A DNA stretch of 38,091 bases. Source: Prolixibacteraceae bacterium. GTDB taxonomy: Bacteria; Bacteroidota; Bacteroidia; Bacteroidales; Prolixibacteraceae. The first letter of the stretch is position 1, and the number at the start of each line of letters is the position of its first letter. Of the stretch, positions 9,813-17,826 are shown in pieces. The notes under the pieces are model-generated. The model did no database searches, was not told the DNA's origin, and saw nothing but the letters and a program-made list of their open reading frames with translations. A program made the translations under genes and the position numbers. The stretch is taken from NCBI GenBank assembly GCA_028282195.1, contig JANQII010000084.1, positions 1 through 38,091 on the forward strand. Direction: 5' to 3'.

Positions 9813-12800
9813 TTAAAAATCAATTTTAACATTAAACCCAAAATCTCTCGTAGTAGGTAAGTTGAATGACTCAACACCTTGCAGGTTTCCAATACCAACA
9901 CCCTGTTCAGGATCAAAGTATTTTGCTTTATTGGTGATAAAGAATAAGTTTCTACCTACAAGTGATAAATTCACAGATGAGAAAGGTAATTGTTTTAAAA
10001 GCCTTTTAGGCAGTGAATAGCCGAATACAAGTTCCCTCAACCTTATATTGGTTGCGTCGAAAACAAAATCTTCAGCCGACCTGGGGTCTCTTGGGGCAAC
10101 TGCTTTCCAATATGTTTCAGCGTCGATTGCAGTATTATTTGGAGCCGTTGAAACAATATCCCCATTGTCATTGTAAGTTGCGACAACACCATCTACAATT
10201 AAGCCACCATCCCTATTGGCGAGGGTTAGCCCGCTTACCCCAATACCTGCCTGTCTGGATTGGGTATACGAAATAACTTCCCCTCCAATACGCATATCAA
10301 TAAGGAAACTTAACGTTAGATTTTTATAGCTAAACCGGTTTTTAATACCTCCGGTCCAATCCGGGTTAAAATTACCAGCGAGCACATCAAAGCCATTTGT
10401 AAATTCAGGAATACCATTTGAATCAACGATAATCTCGCCCGATGAAGTCCTCTTGAAACCACGAATATAAAGGTCCCCATACTCTCCTCCTTTCGTAATT
10501 TTACTTTCCACTAAGCGGCCTGCACCAAAAATCAATTCTTCACGTTCTCCATTTATTTCAATGATCTCGCTCGTGTACTTCGCAAAATTTGCAGTAATGT
10601 CCCATGAAAAATCCTGTTTTTTTACAGGCATGGCATTAATAACAAATTCAACCCCTTTATTTTCTACCTCACCACCATTTATCACTTCTTGTGCATAACC
10701 CGAAGATTCAGGTGTATTGATGGTAAAAATTTGATCAACAGTGTTGGTTTTAAACCAGGTGAAGTCTATGCCTAAACGATTATCAAAAAAACGGATATCT
10801 GAACCAATCTCAACAGAAGTTGATATTTCAGGCTTCAAGTTCGCATTTTTAAGCAACGGAGAGCTGGTTACAATTCCTCCATTCCCTCCGAAATAAACTA
10901 AATCAGGGGCTAACTGGTATGGAGAGGTATCGTTACCAACCTGGGCATATGATGCTCTCAATTTAAAGAAGGATAATCCATTCGGGAGTTCTTTAAACAT
11001 ATCGGATATAATTGCGGTAACACCAGCTGAAGGGTAAAAGTAAGATCTGTTATCTGAAGGTAAAGTTGAAGACCAGTCATTCCTTGCGGTTACATCCAGG
11101 AATAAATAATCTTTAAAACCTAGCTGGGTAAACGCGTAAAGCGAGTTGATCTCTTTATGAGAAAAGCCTGAGTTTGCATTTGCATTATCAAGGTTTCCAA
11201 TGGCAAAAAAGTTTCTTCGACTAAGCATTCCCCCCGAGCTCAAAGAAGAGATTTTCCTTGAAAGCGAGTTTCCACCGGCACTAAGGTTAACTGAAAAATC
11301 TTCAAAATCATCATTAAATGATATTAAAAAATCATTGTTCATTTCCCTTGTTTCAGAAATACTTTCAGAATAATACCCCTTATCACTATTGTAAGCTTGT
11401 GCTGCATATCCTTTCCCCTTTGATTTATCTGTATATTGGTCAATTCCTGATCGGATTTGGAGGCTTAGTGATTTTGTTATTTCATACTTTAGGCTTGCAA
11501 AACCAATAAACCGGCTTCTTTCGTTGCTCATTGAATTTCTTCTTTGTGCCATCCAAAATGGGTTTCCGCCTACACCGCCTATTTCATCCCTGTTGACATA
11601 ATTATACTGTATCTGACCTGTGCCATCCAGGTACTCAAAATCCTTATATTGTTCATATGGTAAACTACGTGGGAGGTTATACGCAGCAGCACCAACTGCA
11701 ACTTCTCCTGTTTCAAGAGGATTGTCTATTTTTTGGACAATATAATTTGTTTTGATATCCAATTTAAACTTATCGGAAAGATCGCTTGTTAATCTTAAAT
11801 TTATATTATGCCGGTCTAGCTCATTTCCTCCAACGATACCCTCAGCATAAGTATTGGTATAAGAAAAATATCCTTGAACATTCTCTTTACCCATTGTGGC
11901 AGAAATACCATTTGTCCAGTTTGTTCCGGTCTGGAAAAAATCCATCACATTATTGGGCTGGGGACTTAAATTATAGGATGATGGACCTGAATAATCCGGA
12001 TTGTGTACTAATTGCCAGGCTCCTACAGATTGCCCTGTCATTTTTGGTCCCCAGCTTTCCCTGGAAGTTGCACTATATGTACCCTGATTACCCTGCCCAT
12101 AAACATTTTGAAGATCAAGTAGGTCGTATGCGCCGGATACCATCAGGTTACTGGTAACACTGACTTTAATACCAGAAGCTCCCTGCCCACTTTTTGTAGT
12201 GATGATGATAACACCATTACTTGCTCTTGATCCATACAGAGCAGAAGCAGATGGCCCCTTTAGAACGGATATGGATTCAATATCGTTTGGGTTAATATTT
12301 GAGATCCCATCAGAGCTTACAGAGCGCCCAACATCAGAAGTAGGGGTACTTACAGAATTATCAATTGGTACACCATCAATCACATATAATGGCTGGTTAT
12401 TACCCGTAAGAGACCTGTTTCCCCGGAGGGTGACCCTGGAAGGACTGCCAACCCCATTGGATGTTGTTGATAAATTAAGACCTGCAATTTTACCAGACAG
12501 CGAATTAATAACATTTAACGATCTTGCCTCAGAAATTTCCTCTACATCTACATTTTGAGTAGAATAGGTCACCGTTTTCTTTTCACGCTTTATTCCTAAA
12601 GCGGTAACGATTACTTCACCTACCCCAATGGCATCTTCTTCCATAACAATGTTAAATACAGATTGCCCTGCAACTGCAATTTCCTGTGTTTTCATTCCCA
12701 CAAAAGAAAATACCAGGGTCGCATCAGAAGAAATATAGGAAAGACTGAAATTACCATCAAAATCGGTAATTGTTCCTGTTGTAGTTCCTTTTATAACAAT

Positions 12801-13238
12801 AGATACACCAGGAAGTGAAGATCCGGATGAATCGGTTACCTTTCCTGTAACATCTTTTTGTTGTAGTATTTCATTTTTAGTATTAGCAGATAAAACAATC
12901 TGACGCCCTTTGATCTCATAATCGAAATCAGCGATTGCTGAAAGTTCTGAAAGAACTTTTGCAATTGATTCATTTTTGAAATCAGCATCAATTCGCTTTT
13001 CAACATCAACATTCCCCGTGTAGAAGAATCTGTATTCACTTTGATCTTCAATAACATTGAGTAATTTTTCCAATGTTATTTGGTTTGCAGATAATGTTAA
13101 TCGTGTTGATTGGGAATAACTTTCTCCTGCGAGAACACTAAAAAAGGAAATTAGAATTAGAAAAAAGGTCAGTCTCATGATCTTTAATAGTTTTAGAATC
13201 CACGGATATGATCCATGGAAAAATGCTTTTTTTTCCAT
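9813..13238 (-). CDS. SusC-family TonB-dependent transducer (module B)
   Basis: Intact outer-membrane importer of 1141 aa. A signal segment spans about residues 18-43, an STN signalling domain about 45-118, a carboxypeptidase-regulatory-like domain about 128-205 (LPGVSIVIKGTTTG, TDFDGNFSL) and the plug about 215-345 (SLSGKIAGLN, PLYVIDGVPIDNS, LKGPSASALYGSRASNGVI). The beta barrel fills the rest and ends with FGFNVKIDF, a standard final strand with terminal Phe. The plug opening is VTALGIKREKK instead of VGYGTQKK, the variant that commonly goes with SusD_2 partners. The STN domain and the upstream FecR/sigma pair show it also acts as the signal receptor. The start ATG sits in the shared AAATTTATG context. 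Confidence 0.95.
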   Translation of the reverse strand: MEKKAFFHGSYPWILKLLKIMRLTFFLILISFFSVLAGESYSQSTRLTLSANQITLEKLLNVIEDQSEYRFFYTGNVDVEKRIDADFKNESIAKVLSELSAIADFDYEIKGRQIVLSANTKNEILQQKDVTGKVTDSSGSSLPGVSIVIKGTTTGTITDFDGNFSLSYISSDATLVFSFVGMKTQEIAVAGQSVFNIVMEEDAIGVGEVIVTALGIKREKKTVTYSTQNVDVEEISEARSLNVINSLSGKIAGLNLSTTSNGVGSPSRVTLRGNRSLTGNNQPLYVIDGVPIDNSVSTPTSDVGRSVSSDGISNINPNDIESISVLKGPSASALYGSRASNGVIIITTKSGQGASGIKVSVTSNLMVSGAYDLLDLQNVYGQGNQGTYSATSRESWGPKMTGQSVGAWQLVHNPDYSGPSSYNLSPQPNNVMDFFQTGTNWTNGISATMGKENVQGYFSYTNTYAEGIVGGNELDRHNINLRLTSDLSDKFKLDIKTNYIVQKIDNPLETGEVAVGAAAYNLPRSLPYEQYKDFEYLDGTGQIQYNYVNRDEIGGVGGNPFWMAQRRNSMSNERSRFIGFASLKYEITKSLSLQIRSGIDQYTDKSKGKGYAAQAYNSDKGYYSESISETREMNNDFLISFNDDFEDFSVNLSAGGNSLSRKISSLSSGGMLSRRNFFAIGNLDNANANSGFSHKEINSLYAFTQLGFKDYLFLDVTARNDWSSTLPSDNRSYFYPSAGVTAIISDMFKELPNGLSFFKLRASYAQVGNDTSPYQLAPDLVYFGGNGGIVTSSPLLKNANLKPEISTSVEIGSDIRFFDNRLGIDFTWFKTNTVDQIFTINTPESSGYAQEVINGGEVENKGVEFVINAMPVKKQDFSWDITANFAKYTSEIIEINGEREELIFGAGRLVESKITKGGEYGDLYIRGFKRTSSGEIIVDSNGIPEFTNGFDVLAGNFNPDWTGGIKNRFSYKNLTLSFLIDMRIGGEVISYTQSRQAGIGVSGLTLANRDGGLIVDGVVATYNDNGDIVSTAPNNTAIDAETYWKAVAPRDPRSAEDFVFDATNIRLRELVFGYSLPKRLLKQLPFSSVNLSLVGRNLFFITNKAKYFDPEQGVGIGNLQGVESFNLPTTRDFGFNVKIDF

Positions 13239-13251
13239 AAATTTGAACTTA

Positions 13252-13326
13252 GTTTGATTAGTAATTATTTATTATTCAACTTAGTTGAGAAGTAGAAAGT
13301 GCCATTTTCTGCTTCTCATTTTTTTT
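13252..13326 (+). ncRNA. Candidate cis-antisense RNA opposite the module B susC leader
   Basis: A RNA of roughly 75 nt is predicted from a TAAATTTG box (13238-13245, matching the Bacteroidetes -7 consensus TAnnTTTG on the plus strand) and a plus-strand terminator at 13286-13326. It would cover the whole susC 5' leader. No -33 element is seen, and the box overlaps the susC start codon, so the promoter is uncertain. Confidence 0.35.
13286..13326 (+). terminator. Plus-strand hairpin terminator in the fecR-susC spacer (module B)
   Basis: A 13-bp stem (TGAGAAGTAGAAA with TTTCTGCTTCTCA) is followed by T8 on the plus strand. The only imperfect position is a U-G pair in the plus-strand RNA but a C-A mismatch in the minus-strand RNA, so the structure fits an RNA opposite to the operon. 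Confidence 0.62.
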
Positions 13327-13372
13327 GCAAGTTCGATTTGTTTGTTTGCTTTAATTTTTATCCATAGGCAAT

Positions 13373-14353
13373 CTATTTTGATTTTAATGTAAATATTCTT
13401 GTTGTATTATCGTAGCTGTAACTGATTGAAGCTGCTTTACTAACTAAATCCATAACTTCGCTTACTGTTTCCATCTCAATTGTACCTGAATACCACATCT
13501 CTTCAAGTTTAGGGTCATTGTATTCGATGTCGATATTGTACCAACGTTCCAATTTCCTAATAAAGCTTGGGAAAGGTTCCTTGTTAAAAATCATTTTTCC
13601 ATCTTTCCATGAGGTATAATATTGGGGTTCAATACTTTTTACTTTGAGTTGATTATTTTCCAGGTAGGCATGCTGATGAGGTTTTAAACGAACAGTTTGT
13701 TTGTTATCATTTTGCTGAATATCAACACTCCCTTCAACCAATGTTACTTCAAAATATTCTTCATCAGAATAGGCTTTAACATTGAAAGATGTTCCGTGAA
13801 CAGTGATATTGCCCAATCGGGTTGAGACAATAAACGGTTTCTTACTTTCTTTAACATCAAAAAAAGCTTCTCCTGCTAACTTTACATTCCTGGATTTGCC
13901 AAACTTCCCGGGAAAAGAAGCATTAGATCCTGAATTGATCCACATTACAGAACCATCTGGTAAACTCACATCGGTTTTTACGCCATAAGGTGTTTTTATG
14001 TGTCGTACGTCTTTGGCTATATTTTGTGATGAGAAATTATTGACCAAGAGCGAAGAACCAATTATCAATCCAACAACTAAAACTGCTGCAATTTTTAAAG
14101 CAGTCTTGTAAAGTTTTAGTTTCTTGTTTAATCGTAAATTGTCAGCATAGTTTATTTCACGAATAATACGTTTAAAAAGCGACGGGTTCGTTTTTGGCTC
14201 CTCTTCATCATTACTTAACTGGTTTTTCCAGTAAGGTTCCATATAACTAATGATTTCCGGATCATTAGCCTTGTTTTTCAGATAATCAATTACCGCACTG
14301 GCTTCTTCAGGATTGCATGTTGAATGAACGTATTTTGAAAAGAGTTTTTTCAT
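13373..14353 (-). CDS. FecR-family anti-sigma factor (module B)
   Basis: Single-pass inner-membrane regulator of 326 aa for the module B sigma. The cytoplasmic part (1-82) begins MKKLFSKYVHSTC. A transmembrane helix lies at about 85-105. The FecR core (about 118-220) shows TPYGVKTDVSLPDGSVMWIN, GEAFFDVKESKKPF and GTSFNVKAY; the C-terminal DUF4974 region (about 255-326) has LERWYNIDIEYNDP. The gene is separated from its sigma by 219 bp, longer than in the other modules, because of a palindrome-rich insert. Reads as intact and typical of the family. Confidence 0.93.
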   Translation of the reverse strand: MKKLFSKYVHSTCNPEEASAVIDYLKNKANDPEIISYMEPYWKNQLSNDEEEPKTNPSLFKRIIREINYADNLRLNKKLKLYKTALKIAAVLVVGLIIGSSLLVNNFSSQNIAKDVRHIKTPYGVKTDVSLPDGSVMWINSGSNASFPGKFGKSRNVKLAGEAFFDVKESKKPFIVSTRLGNITVHGTSFNVKAYSDEEYFEVTLVEGSVDIQQNDNKQTVRLKPHQHAYLENNQLKVKSIEPQYYTSWKDGKMIFNKEPFPSFIRKLERWYNIDIEYNDPKLEEMWYSGTIEMETVSEVMDLVSKAASISYSYDNTTRIFTLKSK

Positions 14354-14572
14354 CTGATTATTATTTGTTTTTCAATTGCCAGATGCCTGCCTGTCGGATT
14401 TCCTCCCGTAGGGATGGCAGACCGGGAACTTCCGATGCCCCGATAGCTATCGGGGTAATCATGCTCATGTGTATAGTTTAGCATGCAAAAATTCATGTTC
14501 GTTTCATTTGTAAGTGTATTTATTAATTAATACACATCTAATCGGGGTGTCCCTAAACAGAAAATGAAAAAA
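14354..14572. repeat. Sigma-FecR spacer with a perfect 18-bp palindrome
   Basis: Non-coding spacer holding CCCCGATAGCTATCGGGG (14438-14455), a perfect palindrome, plus GC-rich sequence at about 14380-14435 that resembles other dispersed units of the window (a TGCCTGCCTGTCGG stretch and CCCGTAGGG). The corresponding spacers in modules A and C are 110 and 79 bp, so the extra length is probably due to repeat insertion within the operon. Confidence 0.5.
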
Positions 14573-15151
14573 TTACAAAAAAAGATACAGGTATAGGATG
14601 GCAATTGTTCCAAAATCAGATATTTTGTTTTTTAAAATATTGATTGATTGTCTGATATGGTATTCTACAGTTTTCGTTGAAATTTTTAGTTTTTCTGCAA
14701 TTTCTTTATGGGATAATCCTTCTTTACGGCTTAGAATGAAAATTTCTTTTTGCTTTTCCGGCAGATTTTCAATTTCAAAATCCAACTTTTCTTTTAGCTC
14801 TTTGAACTCAATTTGTTCAAATTGATGGTATTCTTCAGCAAGGGATCGGTTTTGTATCTCACTCTTTGTTTTGGAATCACTTAGTTTTCTCCTGAGCTCG
14901 TTCAATAGTAAGTTTTTGGTTATCGTGAAAATATAAGAATTGAACGTATCCGGTTTTTTTATGGATTCCCTGTTTTGCCATATTTTAATAAAAACTTCTT
15001 GTAAAATATCGTCAATTCCTTCTTCAATTTTTAAGAAGGATTTGGAAAAGTTATATAATCGTGGATAATAATAATTGAACAGTTCTTCCAGGGCCGATTG
15101 ATCACCATTAATCAATTTATGAATGCTATTATCAAGTGTATTTGAAACCAT
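14573..15151 (-). CDS. ECF-type sigma-70 factor (module B)
   Basis: Sigma factor of 192 aa from the ATG at 15149-15151 (MVSNTLDNSIHKLINGD). A longer frame opening with a TTG at 15211 was rejected because it adds an uncharacteristic 20-residue leader that overlaps the likely promoter. Region 2 is at FNYYYPRLYNFSKSF and GIDDILQEVFIKIWQNR; region 4 is at LPEKQKEIFILSRKEGLSHK and EIAEKLKISTKTVEYHIR. The C-terminus is hydrophobic (TIAILYLYLFL). It lies head-to-head with the GH16 gene, so both may respond to the same signal. Confidence 0.92.
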   Translation of the reverse strand: MVSNTLDNSIHKLINGDQSALEELFNYYYPRLYNFSKSFLKIEEGIDDILQEVFIKIWQNRESIKKPDTFNSYIFTITKNLLLNELRRKLSDSKTKSEIQNRSLAEEYHQFEQIEFKELKEKLDFEIENLPEKQKEIFILSRKEGLSHKEIAEKLKISTKTVEYHIRQSINILKNKISDFGTIAILYLYLFL

Positions 15152-15171
15152 TCGTGAATTGTAGAGGGTGC

Positions 15172-15202
15172 TAAAGGTAAAAAAAGGAATCGAAAGTTCA
15201 AG
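15172..15202 (-). promoter_or_regulatory. Possible promoter of sigma B
   Basis: On the minus strand CTTG (15199-15202) and TACCTTTA (15172-15179) are separated by 19 nt, close to the Bacteroidetes housekeeping pattern TTTG-N19-TAnnTTTG, each with one mismatch. It lies 20 bp upstream of the chosen ATG. Confidence 0.3.
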
Positions 15203-15311
15203 AAAATACAACTGGCAATAGCTGCAGGTAGCTAATTGTATTTTTTTATCATATATGAATTGAAAATGAAAAAAATTGGATTTACCCCCTTATTTGTAAG
15301 GTAATTCACCT

Positions 15312-15342
15312 CTTTAAATCCGTCAGTTTTTAAATAGATTTG
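15312..15342 (+). promoter_or_regulatory. Possible promoter of the GH16 gene
   Basis: TAGATTTG (15335-15342) matches the TAnnTTTG -7 consensus exactly; a weak CTTT/TTTA -33-like element lies 18-19 nt upstream. A transcript starting a few bases downstream would begin after the TTG at 15340, so the ATG at 15364 must be the start codon. Confidence 0.42.
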
Positions 15343-15363
15343 AATTGTACTAATTCGAATCAG

Positions 15364-16287
15364 ATGAAGAAAATACTATTTGGCTTATCAATAATCTATT
15401 TGTTAGCATGTGGAGTAAAAACGACACCAAATGATGCTCAGGAAAACTCTATCATTAAACCAAAGAAACAGGCAAGTGAAGGATTGACTAAACCCAAAAA
15501 GAATTACAAGGATACAGTGGACTTTGCCAATGCGCCTGTACGCAAAAATCATGAGTTTCCTCTTTCCGATCAGGATAATTCAGGAAGCTGGGTTTTGTTA
15601 CCAGACTATACGGATGAGTTTAATGATGCGAGCCTCAATACAGTTAAATGGTATCCGAACAATCCTAAGTGGAAAGGCCGTAAGCCTACCTTTTTTCATG
15701 GTTCAAATGTTAGTTTGGAGAATGGTGAATTGATTATGCGCATCAATCAGCATGGGAATGAGAAATTACCGGAAGGTTATACACATACTGCAGGATTTAT
15801 AAAAAGTAAGAATAAAGTATTGTATGGCTATTTTGAGGCTCGTTTAAAACCAATGAATGCTCCATGGGTCAGTGGGTTCTGGATGACTAATGTTGGCAAG
15901 GACTGGTGGACTGAAATTGACATTTGCGAAAACTGTCCGGGGGTTGCTGATAACCGTCATGACTTAAACTCAAATATTCATGTGTTTAGAGCTCCAAAGG
16001 ATAAAGGAGATGTAAAAGAACATTTTTCACACAATGCAAAGTACTATATCCCTTTTGAGTTACAGAAAGATTATCACGTTTGGGGCTTGGAGTGGGACAA
16101 AGACTATATCCGTTTTTATATAGATGGGGTATTATTCCGTGAATCTGAAAATACCCATTGGCATCAACCTCTTGAAATCAATTTCAATAACGAATCCAAT
16201 AAATGGTTTGGAGCATTACCTGATGATAACCGTTTAAATGAATTATACCGGGTTGATTATTTTAGGGCGTGGAAGAAAGAGCAATAA
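15364..16287 (+). CDS. GH16-family glycoside hydrolase, predicted surface lipoprotein
   Basis: Endo-acting beta-glycan hydrolase or transglycosylase of the beta-jelly-roll GH16 family, 307 aa. The start is the ATG giving MKKILFGL; its signal peptide ends in the lipobox LLAC (Cys16), so the enzyme is lipid-anchored. An upstream TTG frame start lies inside the promoter box and was rejected. The catalytic motif ExDxxE is intact as EIDICE (E184 nucleophile, D186, E189 acid/base). Other family marks are YGYFEARLK, GFWMT just before it, and WGLEWDKDYIRFYIDG near residues 233-248. The ExDxxE bulge type includes agarases, porphyranases, carrageenases and laminarinases; which one cannot be decided here. 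It is divergent from module B, and probably supplies oligosaccharides to that SusC/SusD pair. Confidence 0.88.
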   Translation: MKKILFGLSIIYLLACGVKTTPNDAQENSIIKPKKQASEGLTKPKKNYKDTVDFANAPVRKNHEFPLSDQDNSGSWVLLPDYTDEFNDASLNTVKWYPNNPKWKGRKPTFFHGSNVSLENGELIMRINQHGNEKLPEGYTHTAGFIKSKNKVLYGYFEARLKPMNAPWVSGFWMTNVGKDWWTEIDICENCPGVADNRHDLNSNIHVFRAPKDKGDVKEHFSHNAKYYIPFELQKDYHVWGLEWDKDYIRFYIDGVLFRESENTHWHQPLEINFNNESNKWFGALPDDNRLNELYRVDYFRAWKKEQ

Positions 16288-16289
16288 TA

Positions 16290-16328
16290 GGATATTCAAG
16301 AAGTAAACCCCATCGGTTTAAGATATCC
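16290..16328 (+). terminator. Weak hairpin after the GH16 gene
   Basis: Nested inverted repeats (GGATAT/ATATCC outer, TAAACC/GGTTTA inner) follow the double stop of the GH16 gene. There is no T-tract, so a terminator role is tentative. Confidence 0.25.
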
Positions 16329-16381
16329 AGATCGTTATGAACTTGTCAAAAGTTTAGCTAAAAATAGCCTCTGATATAGCT

Positions 16382-16511
16382 TTAACCGAACATTAACCGG
16401 ATAAATGGATACCTCTGAATTCTCGGGGGAAACAATTGTCCTCCATTGTATTCGACGGTTTCCTGCTGTTTCCCATATTCTTCAATCAGGTACAAAACAG
16501 AAGGATGAATG
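16382..16511 (-). pseudogene. Possible C-terminal gene remnant abutting the insertion sequence
   Basis: On the minus strand, 42 codons are open from the edge of the insertion sequence to a TAA at 16382-16384. The translation looks protein-like (it starts IHPSVLYLIEEYGKQQ and ends FPPRIQRYPFIRLMFG). It may be the tail of a gene cut by the ISAs1 element, but I do not recognise the family and no matching 5' part is evident on the other side (17719-17826). Treat as a hint only. Confidence 0.25.
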
Positions 16512-17718
16512 CCAGGGCAAACGCATCTAATTTTTTAAAATTTTAATCAAATAGTTATTATCCCACCCCGCATCAAGCCTTTTCCCCTTCACGCTCCTCT
16601 TTTTAGGTTCATTTTTTAACAGGTTAAGGGCTATCCTGTTGATTATTGAAAAATTTTGTGCAGCATGCCCACTGCGTTTCCTGCTCTTGTCTTCCCCAAA
16701 TGCAACATCAAGTACCCAATGCAGGGAGTTTTCGATACCCCAATGTTCCCGGATGCTTTTGCCGATCTTCTCAGGGCCTGGGGGGGCAACTGCTAATGTC
16801 CAGGCGGGTTTCAGATTCTTCTTTCCCTGAGGACTTGTGGTACCTTGTTGCTTCTACTTTTACAATGCATTTTAACGACCCCCATTTTTCAGGGCTTTCA
16901 ATATGTGAAAGGTCCGTATAAACAGAACATTTCCTTGTTTCTATCCTACCGTGACCAAAATCCGAGCTTTCCCATTCGCTGTCAGGTCCTTCTAACTTTA
17001 CAGTGTCCCGGACTTGTCCTTCTAAACTTCCCTGGTTCCCTTTTACGGCCAGGATATAATTGGCCCCTTTCTTTATTATCTTTTCTGCGATTTTAGTTTG
17101 GCAGCCCATGGCATCTATTGTCACTATACACCCATTTATTACCAATACGTCCAATAGCTTTGGGATGGCTGTTATTTCATTGGATTTATCGTTTACTTTT
17201 ACCTGCCCAAGCGACAATTGGTTTTGGTTTGCCCATGCACTGACCATATGTACAATTGATTTTGGGCCCTTGGCCCTTGACCCACATATAGATTTGCCAT
17301 CTATGCCGATTACTTCACCTTGTGTTAAAACCGAAATAGAACGCACCCACTTCAGGAAACATTCTTCCAATTTTTCCGGGTCCAGTGCACTGTAAACCCT
17401 GTTAAAGGTATCATGGGAAGGGATACCGTTGGGCAATTGTAAAAAACCTTTTAACCAGGGTTCTTTTGATTTGCCATAGTTCTCTATATCGTTCCAGGTT
17501 TCCGCACCACAGATGACTGCTGCTATGGTAATAAAAATAATGTCCTGCAACCCATGTTCCTTTGTGCGTTCAACACGGGGGTCTTCTAATCCTGAAAAAT
17601 AATCAATCGGTGTTTTCATCGTTTTTCTTGTGAAGGAAACACACAAATATTGAATATCAATGAATTAATAACAAGAATTATAACAAGCAGGGTGTTAATT
17701 TAGATGCGTTTGCCCTGG
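16512..17718 (-). mobile_element. ISAs1-family insertion sequence, 1207 bp
   Basis: Bounded by perfect 19-bp terminal inverted repeats, CCAGGGCAAACGCATCTAA at 16512-16530 and its inverted copy at 17700-17718. The ends resemble the CAGGGC start common in the ISAs1 family, and the length is typical. It contains a single transposase gene that is frameshifted. No convincing 8-10 bp target duplication is seen in the flanks (GGATGAATG left, ACATTCGGA right). It sits at the 3' end of the module C operon. Confidence 0.88.
16527..17619 (-). pseudogene. ISAs1-family DDE transposase, frameshifted
   Basis: Transposase starting at the ATG 17617-17619 (MKTPIDYFSGLEDPRVERTK, the classic ISAs1 opening). The N-terminal DDE-associated domain includes IPSHDTFNRVYSALDP; the catalytic part includes EVIGIDGKSICGS (first Asp), VTIDAMGCQTKIAEKI (second Asp) and ILAVKGNQ. 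At 16780-16786 a run of seven G (C on the coding strand) breaks the frame: as read, translation stops after SSCPPRP at about 16771. With six it continues PPGPEKIGKSIREHWGIENS (holding the last catalytic Glu region) and on through LDVAFGEDKSRKRSG to the TAG at 16527-16529. So one inserted base, or a homopolymer error, inactivates it. Confidence 0.87.
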
Positions 17719-17775
17719 ACATTCGGAGTAATAATAGCAATTATTTTGATAAAGAATTTGCCGATGGGGCCCGTG

Positions 17776-17803
17776 CCGTCCCATATTATGGCATATGGGA
17801 CGG
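17776..17803. other. Perfect hairpin downstream of the module C operon
   Basis: CCGTCCCATAT and ATATGGGACGG form an 11-bp stem around a 6-nt loop in the 108 bp between the insertion sequence and the last gene of module C. No T-tract follows on the minus strand, so it could be a terminator of the non-canonical sort, or an RNA-stabilising 3' structure. Confidence 0.4.
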
Positions 17804-17826
17804 GGGACATATTGGGATAGTGTACC

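Noticed and set aside
12199-12558. Long plus-strand frames inside the susC genes
   Set aside because: They are antisense shadows of conserved plug and barrel coding sequence, with no own start context or family signal.
15340-15363. TTG start of the GH16 gene giving an 8-residue longer protein
   Set aside because: The TTG lies within the TAGATTTG promoter box, and the ATG at 15364 opens a proper lipoprotein signal.
17700-17810. Minus-strand small ORF opening MSPVPYAIIWDGTG
   Set aside because: It ends in the IS terminal repeat and spans a perfect hairpin; no sign of coding constraint.
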